64,000 nt of DNA from Gari tellinella (lineage: Eukaryota > Mollusca > Bivalvia > Cardiida > Psammobiidae). The position numbers were made by a program, and so were the translations under genes. The stretch spans positions 65,113,832 to 65,177,831 of the forward strand of contig OV277862.1 of assembly GCA_922989275.2 (NCBI GenBank). Direction: 5' to 3'. Position 1 is the stretch's first letter; each line of letters begins with the position of its first letter. This document shows, in pieces, positions 27,526 through 39,422 of this stretch. The notes beneath the pieces are model-generated. The model had not been told where the DNA came from, did not search any database, and saw only the letters and a program-made list of their open reading frames with translations.

Positions 27526-28318
27526 AGCAAAATGAAAGTAAATTGAATTTTCATCTTTACTTTCATTTTGCTTTATGCTGTAACCTGTTTTTAATATCAT
27601 CAATTATACAAGTGGTCGTGTTAGAGGGGTTGGTATGTGTACTCAACTGAAGAATCTGTTGAGCTTAGTACAAGGTGGGTCATGTCAGACCAAGGTCAAG
27701 GTCATTCAGATATCATGGTCTCCTCAGGGGGTATAGTGTTTCACAAACACATTTTGTTTAATTTTGTTGTTCAGTATTTGTCTTGCAGGGTATCGGGTTG
27801 AGTTTATATGTCTGTGTTACATTCTTTTAAATTAACCAATGGTAAAGATTGCATCAAGCATCATAATTGTTTGTACCTCAGTTAAAAGTTATGAATTATT
27901 TTAAGTTTACCCTTGTTTGCCATGGAAATATATTACAAAAGTTGCAAGGTAAGTTTCTAAACCATGAAATGACTGAATTACCATATAACCATATTTAAAA
28001 ACTCCTAGGGGCGACTCAAGGTCCGAAATTTTGACCAGGGTTTTTAGTGTTATACTGTTTTCACAATCACAGCAAATTAGTATAACCTTTGCAAGCAGTA
28101 CGGATCCAGATGTGATGTGATGTCATATCAGGATCCAAACTGTTTTCAAATCTGACTCAAATTGAAATTCTAATTTTAGAAAGAAATAATGAAAAAATGT
28201 TCCAACCAAAAATATACTTAGCATAGAAAGAGTGAAAGTTCAACAGTTTTTGTTTCTCAGTGATTTTGGATTATTTTTTGGCAGTTATTAAGTAGTGTGT
28301 TTATTTGAGAGGGTGCAT

Positions 28319-28570
28319 TTAACCCATTACTCCATAGCCTTATTCTTGTTTTGAAAATAAGTAACCACTTAAAGCAGGTTGAAAGTAAAGCAGAATGCGC
28401 CTTAATGCGCATTCTGCTTTACTTTCAGCCTGCTTTAAGCTTTTATCTGCTAGGATATGGAAACTATTTCTTATAATACATAATCCTTACTGATTAAATT
28501 GGAACTATTTTCTTTAGTGAAGGAATAAATAAAAGGCGTAAAAAGTCGTATTTATGGGGTATTGGGTTAA
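28319..28570 (+). mobile_element. Family A element
   Basis: TTAACCCATTACTCCATAGC, perfect hairpin AAAGCAGAATGCGCCTTAAT, right end TATGGGGTATTGGGTTAA. Confidence 0.9.
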
Positions 28571-28796
28571 ATAGGGAGTAAACGGTAGTTATCAAAGATC
28601 ATTGCCTTTTAACCTATCTCATGTTGATATCAAACATTGATAGAATTTTCAAACACCTAAAGTTTGTTTCAGATGAACCCAAGACTGGATTATCAGGATC
28701 AAAACTGTTTTGAAATTCATAATTGTTTTTTTTTAGCAGTAGGAAAATGTCATTTTTGGATTGAAAACATCAACCTATTTTTAGAAAACAACTTGT

Positions 28797-29048
28797 TTAA
28801 CCCTTTACCCCATAGTTTATTTCTACATTTGAAGATAGGTGACCACTTAAAGCAGGTTGAAAGCAAAGCAGAATGTGCCTTAAGGCACATTCTGCTTTAC
28901 TTTCAGACTGCTTTAAGCTACAACCAGCTATGATATAGCAAATATTTCTTATGGTACGTGTTCATGGCGGTATAAATAGGAATTATTTTCACCAGTGGAG
29001 GAATAATTTCAACGTGCTAAAAGGCACTTCTATTAGGAAAAGGATTAA
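28797..29048 (+). mobile_element. Family A element
   Basis: TTAACCCTTTACCCCATAGT, hairpin AAAGCAGAATGTGCCTTAAG, right end TATTAGGAAAAGGATTAA. Confidence 0.85.
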
Positions 29049-29333
29049 AGTGATATGGGTCAAGAACTGAAGAATGATTGATATTGAAGGGTCCTGTCTC
29101 TTAATGATTTTTAACTGTTTGTCAGTCTGCATAATTATCTTTTTATTCTGGTTGTCCTTTGGATAACAACTATCTCTAATCCTGGTCATCCACATAGAGC
29201 CTTTCTTTAAGTTACACCGGTATTGATTTTGAAATTTTATTAATCACAAAATATAATAATACATTTAGTTAGCAGCTAGCACTGCATATTTCAGTATTTA
29301 AGACAGTTGGTTTCTTAAATCAAGCAGAAAGCT

Positions 29334-29811
29334 CATTATCCCTATACTCCTTAGCCGTTTCCTTATTTTGAAGGCAGATGGCTACCTAAAGCAGGTTGAA
29401 AGTAAAACAGAAAGGGCCTTATATAAGTTGCATTCAGCTTTAATTTCGGCCTGCTTTAAGCTTCAACCTGCTAGAATAAACTATTTCTTATGATACATGT
29501 TCATGACAGTATTATACTTATATCGGAACTATTTTCCTGAGTGAACTTGAGGAATAAATTAAATGCATAAATACATATACAGTATAACCTCGCTATTACG
29601 ACCACTAAAACGAAGGCTAATGGAGTGTATAATAGACAGGTGACAGCTTAAAGCAAGGTGACAGTGAAACAAAAAGCTCCTAAAGGAGCTTTTTGTTTCA
29701 CTGTCACATTGCTTTAGGCGGTCACCTATCGTAAACACCCTAATAATCAACATAATTTAGTGGTCGTAATAGCGAGGTTTTACTGTATGTGTATCTCTGG
29801 AGTAGTGGGAT
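29334..29811 (+). mobile_element. Family A element split by a family E element
   Basis: Left terminus ATCCCTATACTCCTTAGCC and hairpin at 29390-29460. The right arm is cut at TACATA by the element 29578-29787, then TGTGTATCTCTGGAGTAGTG closes it. Confidence 0.75.
29578..29787 (+). mobile_element. Family E element, TACAGTATAACCTCGC ends
   Basis: TACAGTATAACCTCGCTATT at the left mirrors AATAGCGAGGTTTTACTGTA at the right. The central hairpin TTAAAGCAAGGTGACAGTGA has the exact centre AGCTCCTAAAGGAGCT. TACAGT termini suggest Tc1/mariner. Confidence 0.9.
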
Positions 29812-30159
29812 AAGCAGCTTTCTGCTTTACTTTCAGCCTGAAGCAATCACCCATGTAAGAAATCTGTCAAATATTTTAACACAGCAACTATTATTATTAT
29901 ACCAGATTTATATAGCGCTCTTGTCAGACAGGGGTTGTGCGTTCAAAAGCGCTTAAACTAGTTGCCAATTGGGCAATGATACTTTCCAAAAGAGCTTGTC
30001 AAAATTCTATCTACCGGTAGTTATCTCCGACAACCAGAAAATGGCTGATTTTTCAGACAGATTTATCTCCAACTTGTTGACCTAATCAAACTTATATGAC
30101 TACAATCAAATGAAGTGCTAATTGTGTATAACCTCTTCACTGCCATGACGTTATCAGCC

Positions 30160-30345
30160 TTAAAAAAATTGGCGCCTGCTTTTTATTTCTAAAGTTCAAG
30201 TTTTAGGTATTTTAACTTTGAAATATTAAAATTGATTGGCAAACTGTTTGGATCCTGATCAGACACCACGTTTTGTGGTGTCTGATCAGGATCCAAACTG
30301 TTTGCAAATAACCATTGTACTGTGGGTAAGGCAGTGAAGGGGATG
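30160..30345 (+). mobile_element. Family C-type hairpin element with CTTCACTGCC ends
   Basis: CCTCTTCACTGCCATGACG at about 30131-30149 is loosely mirrored by GGCAGTGAAGGGG at about 30330. The hairpin 30237-30306 (GGCAAACTGTTTGGATCCTG) is near perfect. The true left end may therefore be near 30131. Confidence 0.65.
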
Positions 30346-30604
30346 AATTATGTTTTAATTATGCATGTTAAATACCCATGAAGAGTGGTGTGATTATAAT
30401 TACTGCAAATAAAGGGAATCTCTTAGAAATATGACACTTAAGCTTGTCTAGTCTATTAAGTCATGGTATTGTCAAACCTTAGTACAGAGGTCACCCTGAA
30501 AACATGATATCTTAAAACATGATATCTAAAACCATGATATCTAACATTATGATGTCTAGATAATAAAATGAAACATTGCAATCTCTATTTTAAAAACAGA
30601 TTCC

Positions 30605-30682
30605 TGCTTATTGCAGGACAAAGTAATGCAGAAAGCTCCTAAAAAAGCTTTCTACATTACCTTTGTCCTGCATATAGGTGAC
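30605..30682. repeat. Hairpin of E-like type
   Basis: GCAGGACAAAGTAATGCAGA, centre AGCTCCTAAAAAAGCT, complement ending CTTTGTCCTGC. Confidence 0.65.
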
Positions 30683-30716
30683 AACTTGTGTATATATAAG
30701 CAAAAACATCTGTTTT

Positions 30717-31420
30717 TAGCTCACCTGGGTGAGCTTTTGAAAACATTGAATGTCCATTGTGCTTCGTCAAGTTTTAATGTTTGCAATAGAGGCCACAATT
30801 TTTTATCCAATCTGTCTCAAACTTGCTCAGATTGTATAGGACCGTAAGTTCTCGGATGATTTTAATTATAGTCATATTGAACTATTAAGTCACAAGTTAT
30901 ATGCCTCTAGTGTGTTGAAAATGCCATATCTAACGCCGTTTACACTGTAGAGGCCACACCTTTGGATAAATATTTCTCAAACTTACTCAGATTGTATATG
31001 ACCATAATTTCTCAGGTGAGATTGATTAGAGTTGAAATCGGACAATTATAAATCATGAGTTATCTGCCCTTGATGTATTGAAAATGCCGTATCTAACAGT
31101 GTTTACACTCTAGCGGCCACAATTTTTCCCCGATTTTTCTCAAGCTTGCTCAGCTAGGTCTAGAATGAGTTAGAATATGGTTGAAATAGGACTAATAGGT
31201 AAGGAGTTATCGGCCCTTGCCGTGTTTTAATTGCTATATGTAACAATGTTTACACTCTATCAACTACAGTTTTCATTAGATTTTAATTATACTTACACAC
31301 AATTTATATAGCTATAATTTCTAGAAGGGGTGCAGTTATTGTTGAACTCTGGTTATTTTGGCAAGAGATATCTGCCCTTGTTGTTACTTAGAAATGCTAT
31401 AAAAGGCTTTCTATCAATAA
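30717..31420 (+). repeat. AGCTCACC tandem array, second copy
   Basis: Starts AGCTCACCTGGGTGAGCTTT and has four diverged units of about 160 bp with GTTTACACT.TAGAGGCC and AACTTGCTCAG. Same family as 19078-20331. Confidence 0.75.
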
Positions 31421-32008
31421 TGTTTAGCTCACCAGAGCACCAAGTGCTCATGGTGACCTATTGTGATACCACTTTGTCCGGCGCCTGTCTGCTCCTTGTC
31501 CGTCCATCAACAATTGCAAACAACTTCTCTGAAACAAATATCCCAAGTGTAACCAAACTTGGTTAGATACATGCTGTTGGGTTTTAGCTTCAAAAGTTAT
31601 TCAAATAAAGTGGATGGGGCAAATGGTCTTGTTGCCTTTGCAACCATGCACAATATCTAGAAAAATCTTTTCCTCTGAAACTACTGGTCCGATTTGGTTT
31701 TCACCAAAATGTTTCTCAATGGATAGATTTTATAAGATGTTAAAAAAAAATTGATCCATCAAAAAACATGGCGGCTAGAGGGTGTGGTAATTTTGCGTGT
31801 TCGGAAATACAAAATTTAGGGTATATTGAATAACAAAGTTAAAAACCTTCTAGAAGTCATATTTTCGGCTATATCTTTATGAGATTTTGTTGGTATCATG
31901 TCCTTGATAAAGTTTAGGTTATAGAAGAATATAGCTCATGTCAGGTCATAAAGAAGGTCAGTAGGTCATATTACAATAAAAACTCTTTGCCGCTCCAAAG
32001 GCCATAGT

Positions 32009-32580
32009 TTTATGCCCGTGCAAGACTTATTCGGGGGCACATTGTTTTTGTTCTGTCAGTTAGTCCGTACAACTTGGGTCATGTCCGACAAAGGTCAGGG
32101 TCATTTAGAGGTAAAATTTGTCAGTCTAACCACAACTTTAACCTTGACTTTAACTTTAGAATTACATAAGACAGATACTTTATATTTGGTATTTGTACTT
32201 ACCTCAAGAAGTTCTTGAGCTCAGTACAACTTTAGTCATGTCTGACAAAGGTCAAGGTCATTTAGAGATAAAAAACATTGGCCATAACTTTGGAACTGTA
32301 TGTGATAGAAACTTTATATTTGGAATTTGTACTCAATTCAAGAAGCTTTTCCCGTGGTACAACTTGGGTCATGCCCAACAAAGGTCAAGGTCATTTAGAG
32401 GTCAAATATGGGTAATTTAACAATGGCAATAACTCCAGATGTGATAGAGACTTCATTTTTTTGCCTGTGTACTCAACTCAAGAAGCTCTTTAGCTCAGTA
32501 CAGTTGGATCATGTTAGACAAAGTTCAAGGTCATTTAGAGGTCAAAAAGAGTTAATTCACCTATTAAACATTAGAAAAAA
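32009..32580 (+). repeat. ACAAAGGTCAAGGTCATTTAG tandem units
   Basis: Opens TATGCCCGTGCAAGACTTAT and GGGGGCACATTG. Four units of about 140 bp follow, each with GGTCATG.C..ACAAAGGTCA and AAGAAGCT. Short frames through it are not conserved between units. Confidence 0.75.
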
Positions 32581-33380
32581 CTTGTTTCTTTGTACATTTT
32601 CATCACAACAACAGCAAGGAGTACCATTCATGTTGTATGATTTTATTTTACAGCCAAATGAATATTATTCCAATGACAAAACACCTGGGGACATTTGAAA
32701 CTTACTGTGATACCCTAATTGGTAGTCCAATCTTCTTGAATTATGCATAGAATTATAATCTTGACAAAAGCTAGACTTTGTTGAAATATGGGTTACACAA
32801 GGTTAAAAAGTAGGTCAGTAGGTTAAAACATAGAAAATGTTTCTAAAACACTGTAAGGGCTATATTTATTGTTAGACAAAGTGCAAGTTCATTTAGTGGT
32901 CAAAAAGTGTAAATTCACCTTTTAAACATTAGAAAAAGCTTGTTTCTTTGTACATTTTCATCTCAACAACAGCAAGGAATACCATGCATGTTGTGTATGA
33001 TCTTATTTTACAGCCAAATAAATACCATTTCAGTGATAAAACAACTTGGGGCATTTGTCACTTACAGTGACACTCAATCTTCTTGAAACATGCATATAAT
33101 TATTATCTTGTCAAAAAGTGAGTCAGTATGTCAAATCATAGGAAAAGCTTCAAAGTACTCTAGGGCCCACATCTTTTGCAACAATATCATGAAACTATGT
33201 CAGATTGATCACCTGACGCAATCTAGGTCAGTAATGAATATGGGTTGTGTCTGAATAAAAAGTAGGTCAGTAGGTCATGTTATAAAAAAGGCTTTTGAAC
33301 ACTTTAGGGGCCATAGTTTAGCCCCAAATTCACTAAACTTTCTCAAAATAATCACCTAGACAAAATCTAGATACATTTAA

Positions 33381-33874
33381 AGGGACTCGCAACCGGATGG
33401 TGTACTTGTCAAAATAAAATAAAATACTCAAATAAAAGCAAATTTGTGGCATTATTTGGCTTCTGACATTAAAAAAATATGATAAGTCCAAAAAAAGTCT
33501 AAAGAATCGTCACCGAAGCTAACGGTATAGTTGTTGATGTTGCTTCATTACACGGGCTCAGACATAAACACGAGCCGAATTACGAAGTTGTATGCACTTT
33601 CGGTCGCTACACATTTAAATACGTTAAATCGATCCGAGATAAACGGATAGTTCCGTGGTCCATTGGTCTAAGCGGTTTCCCCTATTTTGCCTTCTGTCCG
33701 CCAATTCCGGACCCCGGGTTCGAATCCCACCAGAGACCAATATTTTTTTTTATTGAAATACATTTTTTTAAAACAGAATTTCTTATCCTAAACTAATTCT
33801 TTACCATTTATATAAGCGTTTGACACATATTTACAAATTACTATTTTTAATGCACCATCTGGTTGCGAGTCGCT
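33381..33874 (+). mobile_element. Family Q element: TTAA flanks, tRNA-like centre
   Basis: TTAA at 33377-33380 and 33875-33878 flank AGGGACTCGCAACCGGATGG and its mirror (ACCATCTGGTTGCGAGTCG). In the middle, 33649-33738 is tRNA-like. A second copy in the other orientation is at 55498-56014. Confidence 0.85.
33649..33738 (+). tRNA. tRNA-like sequence in the family Q element (pseudo-tRNA)
   Basis: The A-box-like TGGTCCATTGGTCTAAGCGG and the B box GGGTTCGAATCCC (33716-33728) are well formed. The spacing with a long variable region recalls class II tRNAs (Leu/Ser). The outer ends do not pair as an acceptor stem, so a working tRNA is unlikely. Confidence 0.45.
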
Positions 33875-34385
33875 TTAATGTATGAGTATGAGTTTAACTA
33901 ATAGGTAAAAAAGTAGGTCGTTGGGCAACTCATAGAAGCATCAGAAAAGCCACTTTCAATATAAGATGTTTTCCAGTTGAATTTTTATATGGAGTACACA
34001 CATCAACATTATCCTGACACATTTGCTTCTGGTGACAATGTGCAGGTGGGGGTATTAATCAACTTTAGTGGTAAATCTGGGAACGTTCTACTCGGGTGAG
34101 CACCTTAGAGCCCTTGGGCTCTTGTTACTAAACTTGGCAGGAATGATCCTTATATGGTCCTCTTTTAAAGTTGTATAAACATTTCCAGTCTATTGCATAT
34201 CTAGGTCACGGGAGCTAAAATTAGATTGTTTCAATGAAATCTTCTTGTCAGAAACCACAAGGACCGAGCTCAGATATTTGGCATCATCTATAGGACCTCT
34301 ATCAAGATTATTAAATTTTACCCGGTGTCATGGTATTTTCACCTGTGTGTATTTTCACCTGCTGGTGTAAAAAATTAAACTAATA

Positions 34386-34440
34386 CCACTATGGTATTTT
34401 CAACCCCCCCCCCCCCCCCCCCTCCACACACACACACAAA
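34386..34440. repeat. Poly-C run followed by CA repeats
   Basis: About 18 C bases at 34405-34422 followed by (CA)n. Confidence 0.85.
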
Positions 34441-34499
34441 CACCCACCCCGAAGGGCCCGATGGTATGTTCACACCCTTCTGAAATTAGTGAATATGAC

Positions 34500-34853
34500 T
34501 ACAGTGCTCCCTCTCTACAACGACACCCATTGGAAGACACAAAATATGTTCGTTGTTTGGAGGGAGTCGTTATAGGGAGGGAAATCGGTAAACATTAGAA
34601 ACGTGGTGTCTGATCTGAATTCAAGCTGGTTGTCACTCGGCATCACTCGTCATTAAGTTTTGTACTCTGAAATGGTCAAATATGTAACTTATAGAAAAAA
34701 AACAGCAGACGACAAGTTTAAGCAGACGATATTGCAGCAGTTAAAATGTTGGACAAAAATGGTCTTGTTTGGTGAACATCGGTGAGCATCGTTGTAAGGA
34801 GGTAGTCGTTGTTCGGAGGGCCGTTATAGGGAGGGAGCACTGTTATACTATTC
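34500..34853 (+). mobile_element. Family D element
   Basis: TACAGTGCTCCCTCTCTACA at the left and AGGGAGGGAGCACTGT at the right. Most of the central hairpin is deleted, leaving GTGTCTGATCTGAATTCAAG. Confidence 0.85.
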
Positions 34854-34869
34854 CACGGCATACTCGTTG

Positions 34870-34998
34870 AATTAAAAATGTTTTACAAAACTAGAAACAG
34901 ACTATGCCATAATGGGTTAACGGTGTGATTAGTAAAATCGCGCTTGAGAAAATGAATAGAAATCTTAGGAATGTTCATGATAAACTTATGGCAGCCCT
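34870..34998. mobile_element. Right part of a family M element
   Basis: CTAGAAACAGACTATGCC, then AAAATCGCGCTTGAGAAAAT and CTTATGGCAGCCCTG, the right terminus shared with 39642-39894 and 61375-61611. Confidence 0.6.
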
Positions 34999-35153
34999 GT
35001 ACAATACAATGTAAGTTTGCCAATAAAACTACAGTTCTTTGTAAAGGCCGATTTTATTGACTTGGCAGGGCGTAGTTTCGATGGGGACCATTGCATTTCA
35101 ACTTTGGGGGCGGCAGCACGCTCTTTTATTATCGGAATTTACCGTTTTTGCTG

Positions 35154-35369
35154 CCGTACTAGACATTTTGATAGAAGGAATATAATGAAGATTGACAAAC
35201 AGCTTGAATCCGGATCAGACGCCGCGTAACACGGCTGATCGGGATTCAAGCTGTTTGCAAATGTAAACAAAGTCTTAATTTTCTCTCCCTTTAACAATTC
35301 CCTCCGAACAACACACGCACTCTTTGTCTCCAATTGGGTGTTGTTGTAGAGAGGGGGCACTGTACATAC
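35154..35369 (-). mobile_element. Family D element fragment, reverse orientation
   Basis: Hairpin GACAAACAGCTTGAATCCGG with complement at 35196-35262, then the D terminus read backwards, ending GAGAGGGGGCACTGTA. Confidence 0.8.
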
Positions 35370-35773
35370 CTTTTTCACGTCGTTATGAATGCACGTATTT
35401 AAATTGTGTTTCTCAATGTTGAAAGTATCGGACAAATAAAACCGGTCTATATTGCTAATTTACCAATGCGTGTATGCATTTTCTGAAAGGAACAAAATAC
35501 AAAAAGCAAAAAACAAGTAAGTTAACGAGTAGTATGTATTCAAATGTATTTGGCATTTCAACAAAAGATAAATACCGGTATCAAGTTGCATGTTCCAGTG
35601 CGAAGCCTTACCGAAACAAAATGCAAGGTCAATCAACGGAGCGTTAAACATACATTTTCCTGTTTTATATACAATTTAGTGCAATACATATTGACTAAGC
35701 TACTACGTTTCAAAGAATCGTAGCTAACACATAGAGCAATCAAACACTGTGTGAGGCGGCCACTCTTTAAAAC

Positions 35774-35942
35774 ATTCAACCCTTGCGACCAGTAAACTCT
35801 TTATTTACAAACAGTGTACCTGTGTCCTATGCAAACAGTGTAGAACCTGACCAGAGGGCTCCTTAAGGAGCCCTCTGGTCAGGGTCTATACTGTTTGTCA
35901 TTTAGAAATATATTGTTAAATCTGAAACCTTGAATAGTCAAC
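35774..35942 (+). mobile_element. Family B element, shortened
   Basis: TTCAACCCTTGCGACC, hairpin CAAACAGTGTAGAACCTGAC with centre GGGCTCCTTAAGGAGCCC, then a truncated right arm. The loop TTAA is unoccupied here. Confidence 0.8.
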
Positions 35943-35949
35943 AAGAGGC

Positions 35950-37400
35950 CAATGCGGGCCTAAATATCGATCACCTGGAAAAACCAACACAAGGGTCAAA
36001 TGACCCCTGGGTTGGGATCATTTTTACCCAAGAGACATAAGTTCAAATATCTTGCTGATGAACTTGAAAATTAAGTGTTCTGTCAAATAGTTTGTACATG
36101 GGTGGTTTCAGACAGGAATACTTTTCATTGAAAAAAATCTATTTTTAGCTAATGTGGCCCAGATATGCAACATTCTCGAACCATTTCAGCAATATTGGTA
36201 AAGAACATCTAAAAGTGTCACTTCATAATGCTAAATATCAAAGCTCTTGCCATAATAGTTTCAGAGAAGAATATTTCACTATATCTCTATGTAAAACTGT
36301 GACCCCCTAGGGTTTTGGCAGTTTTGACCAAAGGGGCATTATCTTGATAGAGGACCTGTAGATGATGCTTTATGCCAAATATGTAAGCTCAGGGTACAAG
36401 AAGATGTTTTAAGTTTTCATTGGAATCTCTATTTTGAGCTCATGTGACCTAGTTAGGCAACAGACCGGAACCATATTTACAATATTGGTTAAAAGCTTCT
36501 AGAAGTGTCACCATGCCAAATATCAAAGCTCTGGCTACATTAGTGTCAGAGATAAAGATGTTTGAAGATTTCACTATATAATTCTATGTAAAATTACGAC
36601 CCCGGGGCGGGGTCATTTTTTACCCCAGGGACATAATTTGAACAATCTTGATAGATGCGGAGGCATATAGTAATCGTCCTGTCCGTCCGTCCGTCCGTGC
36701 ATCCGTGCTTACGAGAGGGTACTTACGTGGCTAAAATTCTTAGCCCCATAATTGAAAAACATTAACCTGGCCGTCTCTTGTGACATTAACCTGGCCATTT
36801 CTTGTGACATTAACCTGGCCAGCTGTGGGACATAGGGGTAGCCTCCAGATCATTATTTTTCAAGTTAGAGCAAAAAGAAAATGACAGTTGTGTGGCTAGC
36901 CACGCAAAGGAAAACAATAGAAAATAGCCACATAAGTATCCTCCCGTAAGAACGTCCGTCCGTCCTTCCGTCCGTCCGTAACAGGTTAAGTAGATTTTAC
37001 CGTTTCGTCTAGCATCAACACCGCTTACTCAAATGCTTGGATACTTATACAGTTGTTTCCTTGGACCATTCCCTATCCACCAATATCACCCAACCTTGAT
37101 TTTGACCTTGACCTAATTTGGACTTAGAATATTTTAAATGGGCTATTTCTTGGTTAACTAGATTTTACCATTTCGTCTAGCATCAGCATAACTGACTACA
37201 ATGCTTTGGTACTTATACAGTTGTTGCCTTGGATCACTACCAATCCACCCATATTACCCAACCTTGATTTTGACCTTGACCTTGACCTAATTTAGACTTA
37301 GAAAAAAATCAGAATATATTGTCAAAGATGCCACCGGGGGCATAAGTGTTTATTGAACGTGCATTCTTGTTTCATTTAAAAATCTATTTTTAGCTCCTGT
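35950..37400. repeat. Diverged dispersed repeats (GACCTAG..ATGCAAC and GTCCGTCCG units)
   Basis: Two diverged units near 36170-36600 share AATATCAAAGCTCT and TGTGACC.AG. A run of about 26-base units with ACATTAACCTGGCC lies at 36762-36835. (GTCC)n blocks lie at 36680-36700 and 36955-36980. The segment 37010-37330 holds two units with TTTTGACCTTGACCT. No coding frame. Confidence 0.5.
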
Positions 37401-37403
37401 GAC

Positions 37404-37732
37404 CTAGATATGCAACAACGGGGGCCTCTGTGGCCTAGGGGTATAGTCACTGTGACTTATATCACTAAGCTCCTCACCGCTGTGAGTTCGAATCCCAGTA
37501 GGGTCGTTCGGATTTTTCATGTGGGGAAGCCTTCCAGCTGGTTTGCGGAAGGTCGGTGGTTCTACCCAGTTGCCGATTTGTGCCTGAAACAGTGCATAAA
37601 GGACTTCTGGGGTCTTCCTCCACCTGTAATTAGCTGGACGTCGCGATATGACTGAAATACTGTTGAAAGCGACGGAAAAATAAAAAAATATAAAAAACTA
37701 TAAAAAAAAACAAAAAAAACTAGATATGCAAC
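37404..37732 (+). mobile_element. tRNA-derived SINE with 13-bp target duplication
   Basis: CTAGATATGCAAC flanks the body exactly (37404-37416 and 37720-37732). The head has GGCCTCTGTGGCCTAGGGGT (A box region) and the B box GAGTTCGAATCCC (37484-37496). A conserved body follows (GGGGAAGCCTTCCAGCTGG, GCGATATGACTGAAATACTG), then an A-rich tail. The body resembles molluscan V-SINE-type elements as I remember them. The perfect duplication points to fairly recent insertion. Confidence 0.9.
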
Positions 37733-37825
37733 GGACCGGAACCATATTTACATTATTGCTCAAGGGCTTCTAGAGGTGTCACCATGCCAAATATCAAAGC
37801 TCTGACCACATTAGTTTCAGAGACA

Positions 37826-38034
37826 AATGTTGTCGTAAGTAAAAACTTTAAAATACATTTAATTTCTGATTTCTCTGTCTAATCCTGTCTTGTGACATCT
37901 CTTTGGAATCGTCTATTCAAGACGCTTCCAAAAAGATGTCACAAGACAGGATTAGATGGAAAAATAAATAATAATTGAGACTTTTATAATCTGACTTAGG
38001 ACGACATTTGTCGTAAGAAGTTTTATGAAACGGG
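37826..38034. mobile_element. Family G element, palindromic
   Basis: AATGTTGTCGTAAGTAAAAA at the left and TTTGTCGTAAGAAGTTTTAT at the right, with a long central palindrome (AATCCTGTCTTGTGACATCT and complement). A fuller copy is at 59446-59686. Confidence 0.8.
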
Positions 38035-38451
38035 TCCAATTTTGTAGCACCCGTAAAACAGAGTAGACCCTGATCTATAAATTTCACATAAACTATGAAG
38101 ATCTAATTTAATATATCTTACAGAATAGTAATAAAATTGAATTGATGTACAACAACCACTTTTACAAACACACTTATCCTTAACCACAAAATAGCAAGCT
38201 TTTAAACTGTCCAAACCATACCTTGTATAGACTTCTGTGGGATCTCTAGTTAAAATATAAAAGTATACATCTATCTATCTCTTTGTACTGCTGCACACTC
38301 TCACTGTTAATTTTGAGCAATTGCTGCGCGTCTGTGTCTGTTAGTAGAAATAAGTGAAAAGAAAAAGTAGAATAACATAGTAAAGAGTGAGAAAATTGTT
38401 AAGTTTAAAGCGAATAAGGATAAAAACAGGTTAAAAACACCATTGCAGGAC

Positions 38452-38928
38452 TTATGGCTTATGGTGGATGATGTTGCTGACGATAGCCTTGAAATGGTTC
38501 AAGTCAGCCGACAGCACCACATTCAGTGCGTTCCACTGGACAACAGCTAAAGGAAGAAACGAATATTTGTAGTAGTTGGCTCTGGACAGTATGAGTATCT
38601 GTCTGAAAGTTAAAGGGTGACAGTGTCGTGAAGCTCTGGAATACATTTGTATACTCTATGTAGGCTGGCATAGGAATAGCAACCAAACCACGTTCTCCAG
38701 TCCAGCTTTACAAGCATTTCAGTCACACTGGAGAATAATAATTTTGGACCCATCAGGCAGCATGTCGTTGCACCATTTCTACCTTTGCTGTATTTACTTG
38801 GGTATTGGGGGTCCCAGCCTAGATGGAGCTCGCGTACTGTAACTGGGGGCGGACTAAAGCTTTGTAAGCACACTCTCTAATTTTGGGAGAGCGTGTTCTG
38901 ATATTTCTCCTCGTGTATGTGTTTTTAA
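38452..38928 (-). pseudogene. Decayed non-LTR reverse transcriptase C-terminus
   Basis: Read on the minus strand in several frames. RRNIRTRSPKIRECAYKALV then RPQLQYASS matches the thumb region of CR1/Jockey-like reverse transcriptases (their usual LVRPQLEYASSVWDP). A stop and a frame change follow. Then come VEMVQRHAA, LLFSSVTEMLVKLDW, and at the end YYKYSFLPLAVVQWNALNVV, the usual SFFPRTI..WN.L block, with a stop at 38452-38454. No single frame covers it, so it is dead. Confidence 0.82.
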
Positions 38929-39053
38929 AATTTTGACTTACGACCGCTTTTATCGTACGACCTTACGTAAGACGGATCACAGAGTCATTGTTGCAACTTG
39001 TTGGATATACGCCTATTTCTGTCACCTAATCGTTCAGCTCTATAGTTGTAATA

Positions 39054-39422
39054 TACAGTGCTCCCTCTCTACAACGACATCCAATGAGAGACAGAGAGTG
39101 TGCGTTGTTCGGAAGGAGTCGTTAAAGGGAGGGGAAATTGAGACTGTGCTTACATTTGCAAACAGTTTGAATACAGATCAGACGCCGCGTAACGCGGCGT
39201 CTGATCTGGATTCAAGCTGTTTGTCACTCGTCATTCTATTTATTCTATCGAAATGTCATCTTATATGTAACTTAAAGAAAAAAACACAAACGACAATTTT
39301 AAGCAGACGATATTGCAGCAGTAAAACATTAGACATAATTGTCTTGTTTGGGGAACTGCACCAAGTGTCGTTGTAGGGAGGGAGTCGTTGTTTTGAGGGC
39401 CGTTGTAGAGAGGGAACACTGT
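39054..39422 (+). mobile_element. Family D element, best copy
   Basis: TACAGTGCTCCCTCTCTACA to GAGAGGGAACACTGTA. The full central hairpin AAACAGTTTGAATACAGATC with centre GCCGCGTAACGCGGC is the family C core. The 147-codon frame through it is an accident of the repeat. Confidence 0.92.

Larger units (their letters stand above)
31426..34128 (+). mobile_element. AGCTCACCAGAGC...GGTGAGCACC composite repeat
   Basis: Left end AGCTCACCAGAGCACCAAGT, right end GGGTGAGCACCTTAGAGCCC and TCTTGTT. The interior has CAAACTTGGTTAG-type tracts and a copy of the ACAAAGGTCAAGG array (32009-32580). A tandem pair follows at about 32530-32700 and 32880-33060 (ACTTGTTTCTTTGTACATTT), and then the family Q element (33381-33874). 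No transposase frame, so I cannot name the class. Confidence 0.65.

Noticed and set aside
33649..33738. Functional tRNA gene
   Set aside because: The boxes are good, but the acceptor stem does not pair and the unit is repeated within a mobile element; kept as a tRNA-like sequence only.
38933..39376. 147-codon plus-strand frame
   Set aside because: It runs across the border of a reverse transcriptase remnant and a family D element; the coding match comes only from the hairpin repeat.
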